DNA of 64,000 nt from CAKUFA01 sp963627465 (GTDB lineage Bacteria; Bacillota; Clostridia; Christensenellales; Aristaeellaceae): contig CAVGBO010000045.1 in assembly GCA_963627465.1 (NCBI GenBank), forward strand, positions 1-64,000, written 5' to 3'. A program made the translations under genes and the position numbers. Positions 58,808-64,000 of this stretch are shown here, in pieces. The notes beneath the pieces are model-generated. The model saw only the letters and a program-made list of their open reading frames with translations. It was not told the DNA's origin and made no database searches. Positions within the stretch are counted from its first letter, which is position 1. Each line of letters starts with the position of its first letter.

Positions 58808-59992
58808 TTATGCCTTGGCCTTGCTTTTTCCGGCCAGCTTAAGACCGATTAGCAACAGAACCGGGAAAACCACTGCCGTCAAAATGCCCATGCGCAGGTT
58901 GTCGCCAAATACGCCGGACATAAGCCCTGCCAGGGTGGGGCCGCCGGAGCAGCCTACGTCCCCGGCCAAGGCCAGCATGGCGAACAAAGCCGTGCCGCCG
59001 CCACGGATGGTCACAGCTGCCTTGCTGAAGGTGCCAGGCCACAGGATGCCTACGGAGAATCCGCAAACGGCGCAGCCTGCCAGGCTGATCACCGGGTTGG
59101 GAATCAGGGAAATGCACAGGTAGGAGGCAATGCAAAGCAGGCAGCTGAAGGTCATGAACCGATCCAAGTCCATCTTATCGCCGAACTTGCCGTAGATCAG
59201 CCGCGAAAGTCCCATCAGGAAAGCAAAAGCCATGGGGCCGGTCAGGTCGCCTACGGTTTTGCTGACGCCCAGTCCCTGCTCCGCAAAGGTGGAGGCCCAC
59301 TGACTGACGGATTGCTCGGCAGCACCGGCGCAGGCCATCATGAGCATCAGCACCCAGAACATCTTGTTGCAAAGCAGCTCTTTCAGGGAGAGTCCCTTTT
59401 CGCCTTCCTCATTCAGGGAGTAAATGGGCGCCTTGGCGAAGAGGATCATGTTGGCTACGGGAATCACCGCCCACAGCAGGGCAAGAATCTTCCAATGCTG
59501 AATGCCGAAGATGCTGAAGAACACCGTGGACAGCAGCACAACCCCCATGTGTCCCCAGCAGTAGAAGGAGTGAAGCAGGCTCATGGCCTTCTCCTTGTGC
59601 TCGGTAGGGCATGCCTCCAGAATGGGGCTGATCAGTACCTCGATCAATCCGCCGCCGACGGCATAAATGCCCACCGCAATCAGGATGCCTGCAAAGGCGT
59701 CGGGCAGCACTTCCGGCAGGATGGTCAGCAGCACCAGCCCCAGGGCGGACATGGCGTGGGCGATCAGGATGGAGATCCTGTACCCGATCCGATCTACAAA
59801 CTTGGCGGACAGAAGATCAATCAGCAGCTGAATGGCGAAGTTGATGGTAATGAGCATGGTGATCTTCGCCAGAGGAATCTGATAGGTGGTCTGGAATGTG
59901 ACGAACAGCAGCGGCACAAAGTTGTTGACAATGGCCTGCACAATGTAGCCGATGAAGCAGGCGTACATGGTTTTCTGGTAATTCGGTTTCAA
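58808..59992 (-). CDS. Major facilitator superfamily transporter
   Basis: A 394-residue carrier with about twelve membrane helices: ACFIGYIVQAIVNNFVPLLF at the start, the loop 2-3 region LLSAKFVDRIGYRISILIAH, and a repeat in the second half (LSRLIYGKFGDKMDLDRFMT). The layout resembles sugar or metabolite MFS carriers of the FucP/YfkF kind; the substrate is unknown. The start is probably the TTG at 59992, seven bases after GGGAGGG; the first ATG in frame behind a ribosome site would be 59968 without one. The consensus promoter supports this. Confidence 0.8.
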   Translation of the reverse strand: MKPNYQKTMYACFIGYIVQAIVNNFVPLLFVTFQTTYQIPLAKITMLITINFAIQLLIDLLSAKFVDRIGYRISILIAHAMSALGLVLLTILPEVLPDAFAGILIAVGIYAVGGGLIEVLISPILEACPTEHKEKAMSLLHSFYCWGHMGVVLLSTVFFSIFGIQHWKILALLWAVIPVANMILFAKAPIYSLNEEGEKGLSLKELLCNKMFWVLMLMMACAGAAEQSVSQWASTFAEQGLGVSKTVGDLTGPMAFAFLMGLSRLIYGKFGDKMDLDRFMTFSCLLCIASYLCISLIPNPVISLAGCAVCGFSVGILWPGTFSKAAVTIRGGGTALFAMLALAGDVGCSGGPTLAGLMSGVFGDNLRMGILTAVVFPVLLLIGLKLAGKSKAKA

Positions 59993-60023
59993 GCCCTTTC
60001 CCTCCCATAAAACATCAGCAGGG

Positions 60024-60052
60024 ATTATAGCCGAAAACCTGACCAATGTCAC
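60024..60052 (-). promoter_or_regulatory. Promoter of the MFS gene
   Basis: GTGACA (60052-60047), a 17-base spacer and TATAAT (60029-60024) on the minus strand. Confidence 0.75.
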
Positions 60053-60076
60053 GGAGAAATTTTCGCCTGTGCGCCC

Positions 60077-60847
60077 TTACTGCAAGAAGGACAATTCCGG
60101 CATGGCGTCCTTTTCCATGATGGTGAGCAGCATTTGGGCGAATCCCTTAGGATCACGAATCTGATACTGCATGTGATCAGCATCCTTGAACACCGGATAG
60201 TGCGCCTTGGGGTAGGCCTTCATGACGGCATCCCGGTACTTGAAGTGATCCTCCTTGCTGCCAAACTCGAAGAAGCAATGGGCTTGCAGACTTTCCGGCA
60301 GGGCAGGGAAGGGGGCGTTCACCAGACTGTCTCCCATTTGCCGGTGCATGTTGCCGTAGGTTAGACCCTGACCGGCGGTGATGAAGTAGGGCTTGATGTT
60401 GTCATCATCGCACCACATGATCTTCTTCAGGGTTTTACCCTTGGACCAGTACAGGCTCTTGATGGCCAGGTACAGGAAGGGCACCATGATGTGCCGGGTG
60501 ACGCTGCCGATTTGGGCAAACTGTCCGCCGTCGATGAACACATGCGCAACCGGCACCTTGGTTTGGGATAAGAACGCAACGGCTAAATCTGCTCCGATAG
60601 AGGAAGCAACCACCAAGGCCAGCCGGGTGACGCCCTGCTCCTTCAGGAAGGATTCCACCTGACGGATCTCATCCGCCTTGCTGACGTACTTCTGCCCCGG
60701 GCAGTACACCGTTGACGTGGGCATGATGCAGAAATAGTGCTGCTTCAGCACATCGGCCACAGGTTCGCTGCTGTCACCAACAACCCCCATGGCATGGAAG
60801 AAGAGCACGGCCGGATTCGTGGACTGACCCAGTGTTTTGAACAGCAT
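60077..60847 (-). CDS. Alpha/beta hydrolase, cytoplasmic
   Basis: A 256-residue protein with an alpha/beta hydrolase layout. It has LFFHAMGVVGDSSEP as the oxyanion region, a nucleophile elbow VVASSIGADLAV (A-S-S-I-G in place of G-x-S-x-G), FEFGSKEDHFKYRDAVM for the acid region, and a histidine in FKDADHMQYQ. There is no signal peptide, so it works inside the cell. The altered elbow makes the catalytic serine assignment uncertain. Substrate unknown. It is transcribed from its own promoter (60944-60972), toward the MFS gene. Confidence 0.7.
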   Translation of the reverse strand: MLFKTLGQSTNPAVLFFHAMGVVGDSSEPVADVLKQHYFCIMPTSTVYCPGQKYVSKADEIRQVESFLKEQGVTRLALVVASSIGADLAVAFLSQTKVPVAHVFIDGGQFAQIGSVTRHIMVPFLYLAIKSLYWSKGKTLKKIMWCDDDNIKPYFITAGQGLTYGNMHRQMGDSLVNAPFPALPESLQAHCFFEFGSKEDHFKYRDAVMKAYPKAHYPVFKDADHMQYQIRDPKGFAQMLLTIMEKDAMPELSFLQ

Positions 60848-60943
60848 CGGAACATCTCCTCAATCGTATGATAATGACGTTAGTTCTGCCTAACCTCGCG
60901 GCTTTTGAAAAGCTGCTTGGCGCAGCCTCTGGATTCCTTTCTT

Positions 60944-60972
60944 ATTCTATCACGCTCCAAGGGGAAAAGCAA
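60944..60972 (-). promoter_or_regulatory. Promoter of the cytoplasmic hydrolase gene
   Basis: TTGCTT (60972-60967), a 17-base spacer and TAGAAT (60949-60944). The 90-base leader contains GCTTTTGAAAAGC and other self-complementary stretches. Confidence 0.55.
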
Positions 60973-61010
60973 TCATCGGACAAACGTTCGCAAGGGAGGG
61001 GATGAAAAAC

Positions 61011-61039
61011 TTGCGTTCATTCGTTAAATGCTGTACAAT
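61011..61039 (+). promoter_or_regulatory. Promoter of the DUF3298 gene
   Basis: TTGCGT (61011-61016), a 17-base spacer and TACAAT (61034-61039), 22 bases before the start codon. Confidence 0.65.
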
Positions 61040-61061
61040 AAGAATCCGACGGAGGGCCGGT

Positions 61062-62213
61062 ATGATGATGAAGAAATGGATTGCGACACTCCTGTTGCTC
61101 TTGATGCCCTGCTTTGCCTTGGCACAGGAGAATGCTTTGACCCTGACGGATGCGGGGGTGGATCTCCCCGGTGGGAGCATCCATTATCCACAAATTCAGG
61201 GTCTGGATGAAGAACAAACAGCCCTGGTGAATCAGGCTCTGCTGGAAGCCGGGCAGATCAGTCAGCGGCTGGAGCGTGCCACCTTGCTCACCTCTGCAGC
61301 GGTGAAGCTGAATGTATCCTGGCAGGCGGACACTCAATGTTTAGCCGGTCAGGTGTTGTCGGTGGTGTTCACGGCGGAAGGCGCGGTAAATGATAGCCGC
61401 TCTACCCATGTGTATACCACCCTGAACATGGATCTTGCAAGCGGTGAGAACATCACCTGGGCAGATCTGTTTCAGGATGAAGAAGCGGCACGGGCAGGCA
61501 TCACCTCCTATTTGGAGGATGAGCTTGCCCCGGAGCTGAGTGCCCATTTGATGAACAGCGAGCTGACGCCCCTGCCGGAGGACTTTTCGCTGGATGCATC
61601 GGGCATGACCTTGTATTATCCCATCAGCCAGCTTGCCACCTTAAGCGATCGCGCCGGGGCGGTGCATCTGAGCTGGTGCGAATTGCTGCCGTACCTGAAA
61701 ACAGGGGAGGGGACAGTGCTTCAACGCATCGGTGCGGAAGCCATGGTCACCCTTTCGGATGCTTTGGGCATTCAGCAGGCAGTGAACAGCGGCAGCCTGC
61801 CGGGAATTCCTGCACAGCTTGGCGACAACATGCAGGAGCTGGTGAATACATGGGGTCTGCTCATTGACCCGGATCTGTATGAAAACGGTCGGTTGATTTC
61901 CTTGGACGGTGCGGCTTTCCGCACGGTGTATTTGATGACGGATCGGCTGACGGAAACGCTGGACAGCAGCGTGGTTCAGGGGATTCGCATGGATCGGGGC
62001 AGCCTGTATGGCCTGTGCATCGGCAAAACCAGCCAAAGCGAGTGGCGGCAGGTGCTGGGGGAGCCGGACTATACCGTTACCCTGAATGAGGAAGAGGCAG
62101 ACGGTCAGCGTCTGCAAAGCGGCGAAAGCGATTATTACCGCTATGATACCCACACCCTGCGCCTTCATGCCAATGAGGACGGGGTGCTGGTAAGTCTCAT
62201 GCTGCTGGAATAA
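61062..62213 (+). CDS. Secreted DUF3298-type protein
   Basis: A 383-residue exported protein with a signal peptide (MKKWIATLLLLLMPCFALA-QE). The first 180 residues match the DUF4163/DUF3298 pattern found outside the membrane in RsiV-like anti-sigma factors: VDLPGGSIHYPQIQGLD, THVYTTLNMDLASGENITWA, DLFQDEEAARAGITSYL and LDASGMTLYYPISQLA. The C-terminal 190 residues (from about AMVTLSDALGIQQAV) are unrecognised and end LRLHANEDGVLVSLMLLE. There is no membrane anchor or sigma-binding domain, so it is not a typical anti-sigma factor. It is followed 25 bases later by ftsK. Confidence 0.75.
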   Translation: MMMKKWIATLLLLLMPCFALAQENALTLTDAGVDLPGGSIHYPQIQGLDEEQTALVNQALLEAGQISQRLERATLLTSAAVKLNVSWQADTQCLAGQVLSVVFTAEGAVNDSRSTHVYTTLNMDLASGENITWADLFQDEEAARAGITSYLEDELAPELSAHLMNSELTPLPEDFSLDASGMTLYYPISQLATLSDRAGAVHLSWCELLPYLKTGEGTVLQRIGAEAMVTLSDALGIQQAVNSGSLPGIPAQLGDNMQELVNTWGLLIDPDLYENGRLISLDGAAFRTVYLMTDRLTETLDSSVVQGIRMDRGSLYGLCIGKTSQSEWRQVLGEPDYTVTLNEEEADGQRLQSGESDYYRYDTHTLRLHANEDGVLVSLMLLE

Positions 62214-62238
62214 AGGGAGAATTGAAGGAGGATCATGG

Positions 62239-64000
62239 ATGGCGCAGCAAAAGAAAAATAACAGGAGCAAACCATCGCCCAAGTATTCGGCTGGGACGTT
62301 GGAGCTGCGCTTTGTGATCGGCCTGATTCTGGTGGCGCTGGGGGTGCTGGTGTTTCTGGCTGCCGGATTGCAGCTGAAGGGCAGCGCCTTTGACAGCATT
62401 CGTGCCCTGTTCTGCGGCCTGTGCGGCGGATTGACCGTGCTGTTTCCCATTATCCCGATTTGGGGCGGCGTGCTGATGATTCTCTCCACCCAAAAGAAAA
62501 CTTCCCCTCGGGAACTTCTGCTGGTGTCCGGGCTTTATTTGGGACTGGCCGCCTGCCTGACACTGGTGATGCACACGGCTTATAACGGGCAGAACATGTC
62601 CCTGATGGATTATTTGCTGAACCTGAACGCAACGAAATATAACCCGGCAGATTCCTATCAGCTGTTCCTCAGCCGAGGATGGGAGCTGGGGCGGAAGGGC
62701 ACCGGCGGCGGCGGACTGGGTATGCTGCTGGCATGGCCCATTTGGAAGACCATCGGCATTGTGCCCGGGGTGATTCTGCTGGTGCTGCTGTGCATTGGGG
62801 ATGGCCTGCTGCTCTTCCGTGTGGATGTGAAGAAGCTTTTCGGACAGGTGCAGCAGAAGGCAAAGGCACGGGATCAACAAAAGCAGCAGGAGCAGGATGC
62901 CCTGCAGCAGCGGCAGCTTCAGTGGCAGCAGGATGTCCTGCGCCAGCAGCAGGCAGCCGAAGAACAGCAAAGAATGCAGGCAGCGCAGCAGATGCCTGTG
63001 TATCATGATAATCCGCCGCCGGTGGATCAGTGGGGGGCGCAGCCTCAGCCCAGTGCACCTGTGTGGCAATCCCAGCAAGTTTATATGCCGCCGCAGACGG
63101 CAGCACCTTATCAAACCACGGAACAAAACGGATTCCAGCCAACTCAAGGGGAGCAGTATGTGCCTGTGACCTCGGCGGATATGATTTACGAGCAGGCAGA
63201 CTACACCCAGGCACTGCAGCAGGAGCAAAACACGAATAAGCCCGGCAAGCTGGGCGGCATTTTCGGCCGTCGAGGGGAGAAGCAGGGCAAAGTGCAGCAT
63301 AGCGCAACCGGAGAAACCTGGCAGAACCCTGATGCGCCTCGCCGGGCTTCCTTCCCGCCGGAACAACCTGTGCAACAGCCGCAGCCCGCATGGCAGAGCA
63401 ATACCCAACCCGTGCAGCCTGTGCAGCAGGCACAGCCCACTTGGCAAAGCAACACTCAGCCCGTGCAGCCTGTGCAGCAAGCACAACCCACATGGCAAGG
63501 CAACACTCAGCCCGTGCAGCCTGTGCAGCAAGCACAACCCACGTGGCAAGGGAACACTCAGCCCGTGCAGCCAGTGCAGCAAGCACAACCTACATGGCAA
63601 GGCAACACTCAGCCCGTGCAGCCTGTGCAGCAAGCACAACCTACATGGCAAGGGAACACTCAACCCATGCAGCCTGTACAGCAAGCACAGCCCACATGGC
63701 AGGGGAATCCCCAACCCGTGCAGCAAGCACAGCCTCGGCAGACCAACACCCAGCCGGTGCGTCAGCCCCAGTCTGCGTATCAGCCTGCACGGCCTTCGCG
63801 CACAATGAGTGCGGAAAACCATGTGCAGCAGGATACCTGGCAGGAGCCGAACAACTACGCCACGCCATCCTGGCGGGACGATGGGGCGACAACCATTCGC
63901 CAAGCAACGGGACGCTACCATGCCGTGCCTGCTGCATCTGCTGAAACAGAAGTGAGCGAGGAAACACCCATTACTCGAAAGCTGCACCAAATGCAGCAGA
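62239..64000 (+). CDS. ftsK: DNA translocase FtsK/SpoIIIE, N-terminal part (runs off the window)
   Basis: An open frame of at least 587 residues with no stop before the end. Residues about 15-200 hold four membrane helices with LELRFVIGLILVALGVLVFL and LFCGLCGGLTVLFPIIPIWG, as in FtsK/SpoIIIE N-termini. Then follows a long Gln/Pro-rich linker with a coiled-coil-like Q/R stretch (about 205-255) and six tandem 17-residue repeats (63391-63696). The motor domain would lie beyond the window; the last residues TPITRKLHQMQQ are linker. FtsK pumps chromosome ends through the closing septum. The ATG at 62239 follows GGAGG; one at 62235 is out of frame. Confidence 0.85.
   Translation, partial: MAQQKKNNRSKPSPKYSAGTLELRFVIGLILVALGVLVFLAAGLQLKGSAFDSIRALFCGLCGGLTVLFPIIPIWGGVLMILSTQKKTSPRELLLVSGLYLGLAACLTLVMHTAYNGQNMSLMDYLLNLNATKYNPADSYQLFLSRGWELGRKGTGGGGLGMLLAWPIWKTIGIVPGVILLVLLCIGDGLLLFRVDVKKLFGQVQQKAKARDQQKQQEQDALQQRQLQWQQDVLRQQQAAEEQQRMQAAQQMPVYHDNPPPVDQWGAQPQPSAPVWQSQQVYMPPQTAAPYQTTEQNGFQPTQGEQYVPVTSADMIYEQADYTQALQQEQNTNKPGKLGGIFGRRGEKQGKVQHSATGETWQNPDAPRRASFPPEQPVQQPQPAWQSNTQPVQPVQQAQPTWQSNTQPVQPVQQAQPTWQGNTQPVQPVQQAQPTWQGNTQPVQPVQQAQPTWQGNTQPVQPVQQAQPTWQGNTQPMQPVQQAQPTWQGNPQPVQQAQPRQTNTQPVRQPQSAYQPARPSRTMSAENHVQQDTWQEPNNYATPSWRDDGATTIRQATGRYHAVPAASAETEVSEETPITRKLHQMQQ
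63391..63735 (+). repeat. Tandem 51-bp repeats in the FtsK linker
   Basis: Six consecutive 51-base units begin at 63391, 63442, 63493, 63544, 63595 and 63646, with a degraded seventh. Each encodes WQ(S/G)NTQP(V/M)QPVQQAQPT, 17 residues. Differences are mostly silent. Confidence 0.9.

Noticed and set aside
63391..63735. Regular repeats that might suggest a CRISPR array
   Set aside because: The 51-base units are contiguous with no unique spacers and are in frame within ftsK.
62233..63990. A long minus-strand open frame (585 codons) opposite ftsK, rich in Leu, Arg, Cys and His
   Set aside because: It is the antisense of the Q/P-rich linker and membrane part of ftsK; its composition is repetitive and unlike a folded protein, and ftsK has the ribosome site and family motifs.

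Overview
The window looks like a chromosomal segment of a moderately GC-rich Clostridia-type Firmicute, probably an anaerobic gut or rumen bacterium that lives on plant carbohydrate. The grounds are the tuf-rpmG-secE-nusG-rplK-rplA order, strong AGGAGG ribosome sites, consensus TTGACA/TATAAT promoters with 17-bp spacers, a T-box leader, partner-switch (SpoIIE/STAS) regulators, split transketolase, 4Fe-4S proteins and many glycoside-handling genes. The very uniform signal peptides (K-K/R-x-L-x-A-L-V-x-A-L...AEE) recall Christensenellales-type genomes, but this is an impression, not a result. No tRNA, rRNA, CRISPR array, insertion sequence or prophage was seen.

Layout. 1-2611: translation and secretion genes (tuf end, rpmG, secE, nusG, rplK, rplA), with two copies of a probable ribosomal protein L1 target hairpin. 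2610-10715: a YkgJ-like metal-cysteine protein coupled to an orphan adenine-type DNA methyltransferase, a MATE pump, a secreted parvulin, a GH3 beta-glucosidase and a secreted alpha/beta hydrolase. 10926-20890: a long operon joining a peptide/nickel-family ABC importer to a sugar-acid route (UxuA-like dehydratase, DapA-family aldolase, tartronate semialdehyde reductase, glycerate kinase), downstream of a Fur-like palindrome. 20924-24578: MTA/SAH nucleosidase, SDR, aldose epimerase and a methyltransferase-fold protein.

24610-29718 is a compact regulatory operon: HD hydrolase, STAS protein, a membrane SpoIIE phosphatase fused to an RsbW-like ATPase, a STAS protein fused to an aminoglycoside-phosphotransferase-like kinase, and a membrane protein. 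It is followed by a structured 5' leader RNA (29765-29879) whose closing helix buries the ribosome site of a small secreted protein. I could not assign this RNA to a known riboswitch family.

31481-42275 (minus strand) is a LacI-led glycoside operon: GH63-like hydrolase, nucleoside-hydrolase-family protein, GH78 rhamnosidase, FucI/AraA-like isomerase, two transketolase halves and a FGGY kinase. The isomerase, kinase and split transketolase set fits a branched or ordinary pentose, and D-apiose is a candidate.

42766-47962 (minus strand) is a tryptophan unit. A T-box with a UGG specifier precedes trpXYZ and, with no visible terminator between, two lower-GC genes of unknown function and trpS. 48028-51698 carries rmuC, recR, ybaB, a DUF4097 gene and nrdR, with three tandem DnaA boxes at the nrdR start site. 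51758-64000 carries a DUF368 lipid-carrier transporter, a five-repeat peptidoglycan-binding protein, a second MATE pump behind a leader terminator, a Crp/Fnr regulator divergent from a ferredoxin/cupin pair with one shared palindrome, an MFS carrier, a hydrolase, a DUF3298 protein and the first part of ftsK. All assignments are from reading the sequence; no database search was possible.
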